A stretch of 64,000 bases of DNA from NCBI GenBank assembly GCA_963931865.1, contig OZ007505.1, positions 11,211,474 to 11,275,473 on the forward strand, read 5' to 3'. Below, one piece after another: positions 17,239 to 27,211 of the stretch. The position numbers and the translations under genes are program-made. Below the pieces are notes generated by a model. That model worked only from the letters and a program-made list of their open reading frames with translations. It was not told the origin of the DNA and did not search any database. Source of the stretch: Axinella damicornis. Lineage: Eukaryota; Porifera; Demospongiae; Axinellida; Axinellidae. Positions within the stretch are counted from its first letter, which is position 1; each line of letters begins with the position of its first letter.

Positions 17239-17665
17239 AATGGAAAATAGTTGCTCTGCCTCATCCCTCACCCCTCATTCCTCTCCCTTACCCCCTCACA
17301 CCTTTCTCACCCTCCTCCCTTACTCCCTCTCCTCCCTCACTCCCTCTTCCTTACCCCTTACTACTTCTCCCTCTCTTACCCTCACCTGTACCTCCCTCCT
17401 TCACCCCTAACTCCCTCTCACCCTCACCCCTCAGTGCCCTCACCCCTTGCTCCCTCTCCCTCCCTCCCCACCTCTCACTTCCTCTCCCACCCTCACCTCT
17501 TCCTCCCTCACCCCTCAATCCTTCTACCTCACCACTCACTCCCTCCCTTACTCCTCACCTCCTCTCGCTCCCTCCCTCATTCCTTGCTCCCACTTCCCCC
17601 TCTTCCTCCCTCATTCTTTCTCCCACCTCACCCCTCACTCCTCTCCCTCCCCTCCCACCACTTAC
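17239..17665. repeat. CT-rich low-complexity tract
   Basis: Over 400 bp of CCTCACTCC / CTCCCTC-like polypyrimidine just downstream of exon 17068-17152. Plus-strand frames 17251-17718 and 17447-17878 are composition artefacts. Confidence 0.85.
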
Positions 17666-17735
17666 ACACACACATACACATACTTATTACCCCGCGTGCA
17701 TGCGCGAAGCGGTGTTAAGCAGTCAGTTTTGTCCG

Positions 17736-17786
17736 TCAGTCAGTCAGTCAGTCAGTCAGTCAGTCAGTCGTCTGTCTGTCTGTCAG
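17736..17786. repeat. (GTCA)n / (GTCT)n microsatellite
   Basis: A run of CAGT tetranucleotides passes into CTGT tetranucleotides. Confidence 0.9.
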
Positions 17787-18336
17787 GCGAAAAAAATCTC
17801 GCCACATTAACCATCGAAATGGAGTCAAATAATAGCAAAATAATAGCAAAAAAAACTGCTCTATGTGTACCTGACTGAAGTCAAGGCTCTCTGTTTCGCT
17901 GTATTTCTGCCTTTTCATAACATTGGCTATACCTCTTCGTGACCTCAGAGTCCCATCAAGAACAGGACATGTAGTACATTTGGAAACTTCATGCTTCGAG
18001 ATACGTAACCGCTAGGAAACAGTGTTTTCTCACGATCTATGTACTTCACAGACATCGTGGCTATTGTTGTTGTTTTTTCCAGCTATTTCTAACATTTGGC
18101 CCCACCTCTTTAACTTCACAATATAATATGCGGTAAGCGGTCACTCCCACACCTTGGATATGGCCATAATACATGAACACAGTATACGCGATAGCCACCT
18201 TGTTCGATGCGCATCGGCAGAGATGTGACATTGGTTGTAGCTGCACTGCATGCATCCTGCCTGGCCTGTAGATGTTCAGCGCGGGGTATGTGTTCTATGA
18301 ACACCTCTAGTTCATGTCTTGATCCCCCATACCACC

Positions 18337-18520
18337 TCTCCCTCCCCTCCCAATGCTCCACACCTCCCGATGCTCCACTCCCCCCAATGGTCCACCCCTC
18401 CCAATGCTCAACCCCTCCCAATGCTCGCAGCAAAAAAAGAGAAAAAAAGAGAAAAGAAACTAATGCTCCCCTCCTAATCCTCCACCCCTCCCAATGCTCC
18501 ACCCCTCCCAGTGCTGAAAG
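18337..18520. repeat. 18-bp imperfect tandem repeat
   Basis: Repeated CCCTCCCAATGCTCCACC-like units, interrupted by an A-rich AAAAAAGAGAAAAAAAGAG patch near 18430. Confidence 0.75.
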
Positions 18521-18898
18521 TGAGAGGGGGTCAGAGAAGTGAACGATAGGCGTGAGCCACCCCTGTTCTAACTGAGCCTGTACCTTCAAAGCCAACAGCA
18601 GGCTTTCCAATGAATCACGACCCCCATCCCCATGCCAGGCCAAAACTACGGCCACAAGGATGACGAGGAGAGAGTCCTGATGCTGCCCCCGGGGACACCA
18701 CCATAGGACCTGCGTGCTGCGAATCTACGATGTTGCACATGTGAGTGAGTGTGTGTGGTGAGTGTCTTGTGTGTGAGTGTGTATGTGTTGAGAGAAGGAG
18801 TGACATGTCTGTGTGTATTGGGGGGAAGAGGGGGACATTGAATCAACAGACAAATATATAGGAGGCTATATAGGAGGCTGGAATCCCCCACCTCCTCA

Positions 18899-19338
18899 GG
18901 CAGATACACATACACTATTCAGATACACATACACTATTCAGATACACATACACTATTCAGATACACATACACTATTCAGATACACATACACTATTCAGAT
19001 ACACATACACTATTCAGATACACATACACTATTCAGATACACATACACTATTCAGATACACATACGCTATTCAGATACACATACACTATTCAGATACACA
19101 TACGCTATTCAGATACGCATACGCTATTCAGATACACATACACTATTCAGATACACATACACTATTCAGATACACATACACTATTCAGATACACATACGC
19201 TATTCAGATACACATACGCTATTCAGATACACATACACTATTCAGATACACATACACTATTCAGATACACATACACTATTCAGATACACATACACTATTC
19301 AGATACACATACGCTATTCAGATACACATACGCTATTC
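18899..19338. repeat. 19-bp satellite, about 23 copies
   Basis: Unit CAGATACACATACACTATT repeated head to tail with almost no length change. The main variant is CACTATT to CGCTATT, with one or two TACGCA versions. A 19-bp unit rotates through all three frames every 57 bp, so the long frame 18813-19346 is an artefact. Confidence 0.95.
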
Positions 19339-20074
19339 TATGCTGAGCTGTCATCTTGCCAGCTATGACTTGGGGTAGTGCATTCCTGCCCCAGCTGGGA
19401 TGTAAATGCATATTATACTAAGCAAGGAAAATACTTGCTTGGATAGCAGTGCTTTTCCCCCTAAGGTGACAGGATGGAAAGGGGAAGAGTCAGAAGCATG
19501 ACCATATTCTGATGACCACATCAAGGGAAATTAGGCCAGGAAATGAGGAGGGAGCATCCTGGTACCCTCCTTTGGGGATCACTGACGGGTTGTGTCCAGT
19601 CGGGACAGCTGCATGACGGAGTGTTGAAACTAACTAAATGTGTACTGACGTGCTTTTAGGCTTGAATAGCTGCTTAAATATCATTGATGTCGTTGCGGAA
19701 ACAATCACTGGTGGCTTGTGATTAGAATAACAGCTTCAGGCTTACTATGTTGGTGTTTGGGGATCTCCATCTTTGTACCTGCGATTGACGCTGCTCTGTT
19801 CAAAGTTTGAAGTTTTCGATGAAGAGCTTACAAGAGCGTTCCACAAGTAATGTACATGTACCACTTTGGACAGTCTGATTGAATGTGACCCCTTTGTTCT
19901 GATACACTCTTGGAAGCTGGTGGCTCTGAATGGTCTTGCCCATCTCCCAAAATATCCAATATGCAGGACTAATTTGCATATTGTGTTTTCTCTATGTCCT
20001 GTAACATTACTTTGGTATTGTGAGCCATCTGGTCATCAATCATGTTTGGACCTGTTTATGTGTCTTCCACACAG

Positions 20075-20233
20075 GGGATGCCTGCGAGTGTTCTAACAAC
20101 TTGTTCACCTGTGCGGCTTCTGTTGCTACATACGGCAAGGGGGTGTCCAACCTCTATCATGGAAAAGGTCCATCAGCTCTGCTGCTCAACCTTTGCAGCA
20201 TTAACTTTGATCACAAACTCTGACCCCCTTTGA
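20075..20233 (+). CDS. Possible terminal exon of the plus-strand gene
   Basis: Follows acceptor TCTTCCACACAG and runs open to TGA at 20231-20233 in the phase left by exon 17068-17152. The peptide includes ASVLTTCSPVRLLLLHTARG and VHQLCCSTFAALTLITNSDP. A second frame (CECSNNLFTCAASVATYGKG) is also open, so the frame is not certain. Phase agreement alone would occur one time in three. Confidence 0.3.
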   Translation, partial: GMPASVLTTCSPVRLLLLHTARGCPTSIMEKVHQLCCSTFAALTLITNSDPL

Positions 20234-21081
20234 ACATGCACTGATCAACTCTTAATTTCTCTCTTTCTGCTGTTCGTTTTGAGACTTGCACAAGTGCAAA
20301 ATTAATTTTATGACAGGTACAATAATAATCTTAATATAGAAATTCCTCACAGCGGTAGTGAGGCACCAGACGATGGATTCACAAGGATTCAGCAAGCGCC
20401 CGAAATAAATGACATGTAAATTGTCTTTGTCTTGCAAAACTATTTGCTTGTTGGACGACCTGTGCTATAATAATTATATTATGTGCAGTTCACAGATTTG
20501 TAAGGGGAGGAAGGGAACCAAAGGAGCTGTGGAAGACAGTCTAAGAGAATATCCGCCTTCATACTTGGACATGATATCTGCGATGTAATCATAACTTGCA
20601 AAATAAACAAGTTGCTGCCTGAGCAAAGCTCCAGCATTGTGGCTAGATTCCCCTCAAGGATTTGCTTATCAACCAAGTTTTGTTATAAGCATGTACCGGT
20701 AGCTAAGTAGTTTTGGTAGTGGGATAGCATTTCTGCAGTACATAAATTGTATGCATTTGTGTAGAGGCAGGAGCGCATAATGACGTAGCTACCTCATTAT
20801 GCGCGCGACATTGCGCTAAATCTTTACACTTTGAACTTTCTCTCATAACTTCCTTGCATTACATCACATGAACTTATTAGCATCCTGCTGAGCATGGGGA
20901 GTATTGCTGCCAGTCGAACGCTCAATCGAGTTGAAGGTTAGAGATGGAGTTCTCCCAAGGACAAGATCTGTGTTGTAGGAGATCACGCTCATTTATTTAT
21001 TTTTATTTTTATTTATTTATTTTTTTTTTCTATGAAAATTTATGCAGAATGCAATGGACACACAGTATAGCTGTACAATAG

Positions 21082-23939
21082 CTAATTTTGCATGTATGCC
21101 CAGATATTAGATTTAAATGATGATACAGAAACAGGTAGGGTGGGTGTATGTGCAGTAAACATGTTCCAATTACGTATGGTGCGGGGTATGAAAGAGTTAT
21201 AAAAACTAGTTGTGTGCGCATATGGACAAAGAAATAATTGGTAAGACTGTGACCTTGTGACTCTGGGAGTTTGCTCTACAAAATTACCAGGTGGAAAATA
21301 AAACAGACCATTTACTATTTTAAACATGGTGCATAGATCTAGGAAGAGTCTGCGTTGTTGAAGTGATGGCAGAGAAAACAGCTGTAAGAGGTCATCATAG
21401 CTACTATCCCACTGCTTTGCTGCTTTGCACACATTCTTAGAGCAAACTTTTGTACTTTCTCGAGAGTATTGACTTCCCCATGTTTGTAAGGGTTCCAGAT
21501 TTGGCTGGCATATTCAAGGTGGGGGCGAACGAGTGAGATATACATTTGGAATAGGCTCTCGGGGTTTGAATGCTGGTAAAAACGGCGGTAGATCAGCCCT
21601 GTCAGCTTTCTTGCTTTACCACAGATTGAGTCAATATGCTGTGTCCAGGACAAGTCTGATGATAGGAGGATCCCAAGATATTTGTAGGAGTCCACCACTT
21701 GCAATGGCTGGCAACAGAGATGCAGTGTGGGTGGGCATATACCAGTCCGTTTTCTGGTGACCTGCATGAAACTACACTTTTGAGTGTTGAATTGTAGGTA
21801 ATTAGCATCGACCCACTCAGATATTCTGTTTATGTCTTCTTGCAAGAGGGAATAGTCGGCACGGTTAGAGATAGGTCGATACAGCAACATATCGTCGGCA
21901 TATAGTGTTAGGTGACTGCCTGGCGAGAGGGTAATGGATGAGATCCCATCGATGTATGTCAGGAATAACAGTGGCCCAAGCACTGAGCCCTGCGGGACTC
22001 CAGATAGCACAGGGAGAGGGTTTGATGAACTGCCATTTACCACCACCTGCTGCTTCCTATCTGTGAGGTAACTGTGAATCCATTTTATAAGTATATGATT
22101 GACTTGTAGGTTCTCCAGTTTCTCTAACAGAGCACGATGAGGTACCGAATCGAACGCTTTCCTAAAATCAAAGAACGCAGCGCCAACTTCATTTCCTTTT
22201 TCCAGCATCTCAAACCAGTTATGAGTCGTCTCCAGTAGAGCAGTGACTGTGGATTTTCCACACTGGAATCCCCACTGTGTAGCAAAGATTGACCGTGCCT
22301 CCGTTAGTTGCTGCAGCAAAAGATTAGCAATGTGCTTCTCCAGGAGTTTGCTTAGCACTGGCAGTAGAGAAATCGGCCTATAGTTAGCTGGGTTTCCTTT
22401 GTCCCCGGATTTGGGAATGGGCACAATATTAGATCGCTTCCACGTTGTTGGAAAACAGCCGGCCAAAATTGACATGTTGAACAGTTTGGTGATTGGGGCA
22501 GCAATGCTTGCAGCAGTGGCTTTTAGCATCCTACCAGAGATTCGGTCCTGACCACTTGCTTTAGAAACATCTATTGATTGCAGAAGGCCCAGAACATCGT
22601 CCTCTGTGCATAGCAGATTTTCTGAGCTTCCTTCACTAAAATCCAGGTGTTCAGTAGCTGTAGACTCAGAGAGAGGTGGCAGTGATGTATTGAAGCATTG
22701 AGAGAAATAATTGTTTAACATGTTAGCTTTGTCTAGGTCATTATCTGCACGGGCGTCACCTGACTGCAGAGATGGAATTGTGGATTGATCTTTCCTAAGG
22801 TACTTCATTGTCTTCCAAAACTTTTTTTTGGATCCATTGTTGATGTTTCTTGCAAAGAATGACTGTTTTGAGTTTCTCAATATAGCTGTTACTTTATTTC
22901 GCATTCGCTTGTATTTTCTCTGCAGCACAGCTGACCCTGATGACTTTGCTTTTTTGAATAAAGTGTTCCGCTTTTGCATTGCTCGTTTTAAGTTCTTTGA
23001 TAGCCAACGAAGATTTTTGCGTCTTGGTAAAGTACACTTTGGGATACAGTTTTCCATGATAGACATGAAACTGCTTTCCCAATTTTGTAGAGCTAGATCT
23101 ACATCCGGGGTATCCAGCAATTGTTCCCAGTCAACATCAGCCAGTAATTCGTTCGCTCTGCCAAAGTCTGCATGAGAGTACTTCCATATGGTTCGTGCAG
23201 TTGGTCTAGTGCAGTTGGACAAAAGTTTCCAATTCCATTGAAGAAGGAGACCATTATGGTCCGAGTTAGCAATAGGGGGTATAGTTGAGCTTTCCTCCAG
23301 CTGTTCAGGGGTGGATACCAGTGCTAAGTCAAGTAGTGATTCTCGGCCACTGCTGGAGCTGTGAGTTGTACCTTGGATTACCTGTGTTAAAGAGAATAGT
23401 TGCATTAGATTAGTGAGTTTGGAGTACAAGGGGTGGAGAGGGTTATAAAAATCAATATTGAAATCTCCTAAAAGTACAAAGTTTGAAAAACAAGATGCAT
23501 CAAGGCCCTCCAAAACTGAGAAAAGGTTATCCATTACAGAAACAGGGGAACTAGGTGGTCTATAAAAAATACCAATATTAACTTTGTGACAATTCTTATA
23601 AATAGAAATAAATAAAAATTCCAACTGAGCAGGGCCTGCAAGGAGAACTTTACAAAAATAGTCTTTATGTACATACATTAATACTCCACCACCATGTCTG
23701 TTGCGATCAAGACGGTACAATTGATAATCTGGTAATGAGATTTCCGAGTCAGTAATTTCCTCACCCAGCCATGTTTCAACAACACACACCACTCCTGGAT
23801 GATTTTCATCACACAGAGCAAGCAGTTCGTCAAACTTTGGTAGCAAACTCCTGGCATTGTAGAACAGAATTGACAAATTTTGATCAGCGCACAAACGGTA
23901 AACAGAATTACTTCTAGGTTGAGAGCTCACGCCCTCCAT
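21082..23939 (-). pseudogene. Retrotransposon ORF2: endonuclease and reverse transcriptase, one frameshift
   Basis: Opens at ATG 23939. N-terminal AP-endonuclease motifs are visible (LSILFYNARSLLPK, VVETWLGEE, LLGDFNIDFYNP, ANSDHNGLL). The reverse transcriptase follows (GNPANYRPISLLPVLSKLLE, AAFFDFRKAFDSVPH, GVPQGSVLGPLLF, LYADDMLLY), then the CR1-type C-terminus (KYLGILLSSDLSW, LVRPHLEYASQIWNP). The frame stops at 21339 because CTGCTTTG is tandemly duplicated at 21412-21427 (8 bp). Past it, the correct frame resumes to 21082 (LQLFSLPSLQQRRLFLDLCT). The single lesion otherwise leaves about 950 residues intact. A related 3' fragment is at 56305-57075. Confidence 0.9.
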
Positions 23940-23950
23940 GTTAGGATAAC

Positions 23951-25096
23951 CTACTGGACCAGAGAAGGAGTTGTATCTAAAGGGGCTGGAGTAGTTGGAG
24001 CTTCTAAAGAGACAGGTGCATGGTCTGAATTTGTGAGATCCATTGTGATTGGAGATTGTTCATTGTCCTCGGATGTCTGGATTGTAGGATGATCAATACC
24101 AGCTGCCAGTACATTGTCTAGGGTAGGGTTTTCTACAGCTGTTGCTGTTGTGTCGGTGCAGTCCACACTGTCTCGACGTTGTTGAGCAGCGGTATCTTTA
24201 TCCTCATACATGTAAGCTGGCTCCAACTTCCACGCAGTTTGCACAGCAACTGTATTCCATGCCCCATCCACCTGTTGTAGTAGGTCTTGCTCACCTCGAA
24301 CAATGAACCACCACTTAAGGACACGAGTAGGGTCATTGGCGGCTGTCTTGAATTTTCTCTTCACAGTTAGTTTAGTGACATCGACTGTGGTGAACTGCTT
24401 GAGTGCGTTGATTACAGCAGTGCGGGTGGTAGTTCTCATGGTTCCCCAGATTCTTCGTGCATCTGGGATAGCTACGCGCTTTCGTTGACGGTGAGTGGAG
24501 GATTGCTGGGCTGCGGCGTCGGGTTTGCTCATGGTGCTTTTGCTTTCGTCCACAGCAGCAGTCCTCTTGCGGGGGGGTCGCTTAGCTCCTCTGCCCGCGA
24601 CGACATTCCAACTCGAGCTGTTTTCTTTCGGCTGCGCACAATCGTTCAGCTTACTCGCTTGGAGTGCAACAACAGACTCTTTTAACTGGAAAAGTTCAGC
24701 ACGGAGCGCAGCAACATCATCTTTCAGGAGTGTTATAGTTTCTTGCTGGCTGCCGCGCTGACACGCTGGACAAAGAAACGGCTCTTCAGAGCTAGCCACG
24801 GCTTCAAAACGCTTTCTGGAGAGACCGGCGCAACAACGGTGCAACCACATCTGGCAGGAACCATCACAGAAGACAGCCTCTTGCCCTTTGCTTCGGCCCT
24901 TCGTTTCACGAATGGCATTTTCGCAAACAGGGCAGTTGTGCCTCGATACGCCAACACGGCTAGGGGTAGAGGTAGCACTAGAGGAGGACATTTCACCAGC
25001 CGCAGGAGCTTTCCCTTTCCCTTTTCCCGGCATTTCGGTTGCGGTTCGTTCGTTGACACAGTAGACTTCAAGAGCGAAAAAATAGTCACCACTCAA
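23951..25096 (-). CDS. Retrotransposon ORF1 protein with PHD finger
   Basis: 381 codons, uninterrupted. The first in-frame ATG is at 25096; a second (MPGKGKGKAPA) about 20 codons in is an equally likely start. Residues about 55-115 form a PHD-type zinc finger (CPVCENAIRE ... CDGSCQMWLHRCCAGLS ... PFLCPACQ) with the expected Cys/His spacing. A short coiled-coil-like helix follows (LKDDVAALRAELFQLKESVV). The C-terminal half is basic in the middle (GRGAKRPPRKRTAAVDESKS) and Thr/Pro-rich at the end. ORF1 proteins of CR1-group elements often bind nucleic acid and some carry PHD fingers. Confidence 0.85.
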   Translation of the reverse strand: MSGDYFFALEVYCVNERTATEMPGKGKGKAPAAGEMSSSSATSTPSRVGVSRHNCPVCENAIRETKGRSKGQEAVFCDGSCQMWLHRCCAGLSRKRFEAVASSEEPFLCPACQRGSQQETITLLKDDVAALRAELFQLKESVVALQASKLNDCAQPKENSSSWNVVAGRGAKRPPRKRTAAVDESKSTMSKPDAAAQQSSTHRQRKRVAIPDARRIWGTMRTTTRTAVINALKQFTTVDVTKLTVKRKFKTAANDPTRVLKWWFIVRGEQDLLQQVDGAWNTVAVQTAWKLEPAYMYEDKDTAAQQRRDSVDCTDTTATAVENPTLDNVLAAGIDHPTIQTSEDNEQSPITMDLTNSDHAPVSLEAPTTPAPLDTTPSLVQ

Positions 25097-25146
25097 GAGC
25101 GAAAAATTGTGATTACTGCTTTTGTGATTACTGCTGAGGCAAGAGT

Positions 25147-25632
25147 TTGAACAAATGGACAGAGAGATTCATACTCCCTCTCATGAAGCTCCAATCCCGA
25201 GGTGAAGCTAGCTCTGATCAGGAAAATGACATGGAAACAGACTCTGAGAGCGATTGTGTTGTAGACTACACTGATAAGAGCCCGATGGACAAGAAAGAAC
25301 AAAAGCAGTTTACTAAAGAACAGATTGCAGTGTATCGAAATAACTGCTTAGAGATGTCACAATCTGAACTGGACCTGGTAATTCTGACTGCCATCATGTG
25401 CTCTCGTCCACCGTCTGGTGAGAATTGCCCTAGTGCTAGAGCCACAACCATCTACCTTCATCAAGGTGTGCATAATTATTTGCATGAAGACATTCTTGTT
25501 TCTTCACTCAGTTTCCCATTCTCACTTGAACAATCTCCAGACATTAGGACAAGTATGGAGTCACTCCTCACACCAATTCTGAACCTCTCTATCACCTACA
25601 AAAGTGTGAAAGTGCACTGTATGTGGGCATAA
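25147..25632 (+). CDS. Orphan ORF, possible mobile-element fragment
   Basis: A 161-codon frame beginning 50 bp after the 5' end of the CR1 element, on the opposite strand. It is acidic near the start (DMETDSESDC) and contains LEMSQSELDLVILTAIMCSR and ARATTIYLHQGVHN, which loosely recall a repeated sponge/cnidarian protein family. No domain can be named. It may be a remnant of an element that the LINE inserted into. Confidence 0.3.
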   Translation: MNKWTERFILPLMKLQSRGEASSDQENDMETDSESDCVVDYTDKSPMDKKEQKQFTKEQIAVYRNNCLEMSQSELDLVILTAIMCSRPPSGENCPSARATTIYLHQGVHNYLHEDILVSSLSFPFSLEQSPDIRTSMESLLTPILNLSITYKSVKVHCMWA

Positions 25633-25639
25633 CAAAAGA

Positions 25640-27210
25640 TCCTGTCCTTCTAAGTAACTGGTTTGGCACGAAATAATTATTTGCATGTTTATCTGTAAAA
25701 GCCAGTTCTTGCACACTTCACAGTATATTCTACCGTGTTTACAAACTTCAACTGTATCAATGTCATGTTTTCATATGCCTCTACACTATAGCCCTTTAGG
25801 GCCCATAGCGCCTAAAGGCGCATAATTAGCGTCCCTTCACACTATGGCTTCTCACTTCGCGGTGACGGACAGCCTTTGACTAGCACTGCTCCTGGAGTCT
25901 TGTCAGTAGTCCCCCTCTGTATAACTACAGAATTAAGGGCGCCAAGCGTCTGGGCTGGCAGCTGTTACAGGCAGAAACAAGGCCGCCATTGTAAGTTGAT
26001 CGAACGGTACGGTAAGCTAAAAAGCCTTATCAGGCTCGCCGTCAGTATACGCTTACTTGCAATAACGCTCCTGCTTTGACTTACTGTTGGTCTGCCCTCT
26101 CCAGCAATAAAGTAAGTAGCGATGGTCCTCCGCGTACGGCAAGACAACAGTCGAGTTTTAGCAGCTGGTCGAACGGCGCGATAACCAGACAGCTAGCTTA
26201 GTTATCGGCTCCACCCAGTGCCTCCGCCCCTTCCTGCCTTGGTCAACGGTGAGTGTAATCATTGCTGTTAACAGCCAGGGGCACCCTCCCGAGTTTTGTT
26301 GGACGCTGCGCGCCCTGGGCAACGCTCAACGCTGCATGCAGATGCCATTTTATGCTGTGGGGGCAATATATTTTGGACCCTAAAGAGATAGTCTACACTC
26401 ACGAATAAACAGTCGACTATAACTTGAACTATAGGCCGGTAGTCCCAGTACCTGTTCCTATAGAGCTCATGCATTCCAGCTGGCGCCTATGTAGTCTGGT
26501 ACCGAGACTACCGCATTTAATGGTGTAGGTATTGGTCGCATCCGAGCATTAATTAAAAATTGAGGGCAGTGCATGGGTGCAACATGCAGTAGCTAGCTGT
26601 TCAATTGGAACAGGTTAGTGAAATTAAGACTAGTGTGGTTAATTTGATTATACACATGCACTTGAGTATAATAGAACATAGCTATAAAATGAATGAATGA
26701 ATGAATTTTATTTTTAGGTCCTGTCGCAATGACAGCAGGCCACGTTTGGCCCATAAGACCACACAAATGTACATGACATGGCAACAGACCACTCTAGGCC
26801 TATGTCAGAAAAGCTAATAATATAATTATATCACTTTGCTCTTAGTTCTAGTCCCTATGGGGGTAGGGACTACTGGTTCCCAGGAGACACTAGACATGGT
26901 ATTGCCTCTCTGGATCCTCAACCCTGGTGTACCATCAACAACTCGGTACTTCACACTCCGGGTGTGTGCTGTGATCTTGAGGTCTTCATCACCACTCAAC
27001 TCACACCTCTCAACACGTTGACTGTGTGTGGGGGTAGAGTGTACAACATTGGTCATATAGATATGACATGCTCTGCAGCTCATTATGCATTCCTATTGCA
27101 CAAAAATACGTACTGCTGTATAATTTATCAATTATAACAACATAAAAGAGAGTTTTCTACACTAGAGCTGTAAGATTCTTTGATGATACAATCGGCAAAT
27201 GCAGCATGTG
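25640..27210. other. No gene recognised
   Basis: Only short open frames. A GAAT tetranucleotide run lies near 26687-26704. No splice-supported exon seen. Confidence 0.35.
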
Positions 27211-27211
27211 C

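Larger units (their letters stand above)
20990..25145 (-). mobile_element. CR1-like non-LTR retrotransposon, near full length
   Basis: A minus-strand element of about 4.1 kb. Near its 5' end is ORF1 with a PHD finger. Eleven bases after ORF1 comes ORF2 with an endonuclease and reverse transcriptase. The 3' end is an (AAATA)/(AAATAA)-type repeat tail, seen as TTTATTTATTTTTATTTTTA at 20991-21030 on the plus strand. The gene order, the YADD reverse transcriptase box and the microsatellite-like tail fit the CR1/Jockey group. ORF2 is frameshifted near its end, so this copy is inactive or nearly so. Confidence 0.9.

Noticed and set aside
17251..17718. 155-codon Pro/Ser/Leu-rich ORF
   Set aside because: Produced by the CT-rich low-complexity tract.
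18899..19338. CRISPR-like appearance of regularly spaced short repeats
   Set aside because: There are no unique spacers between repeats: the units are directly contiguous. The context is a eukaryotic genome.
18813..19346. 177-codon plus-strand ORF of HTLFRYTYTIQI repeats
   Set aside because: It is the 19-bp satellite read in rotating frame; no start context, splice sites or non-repeat coding.
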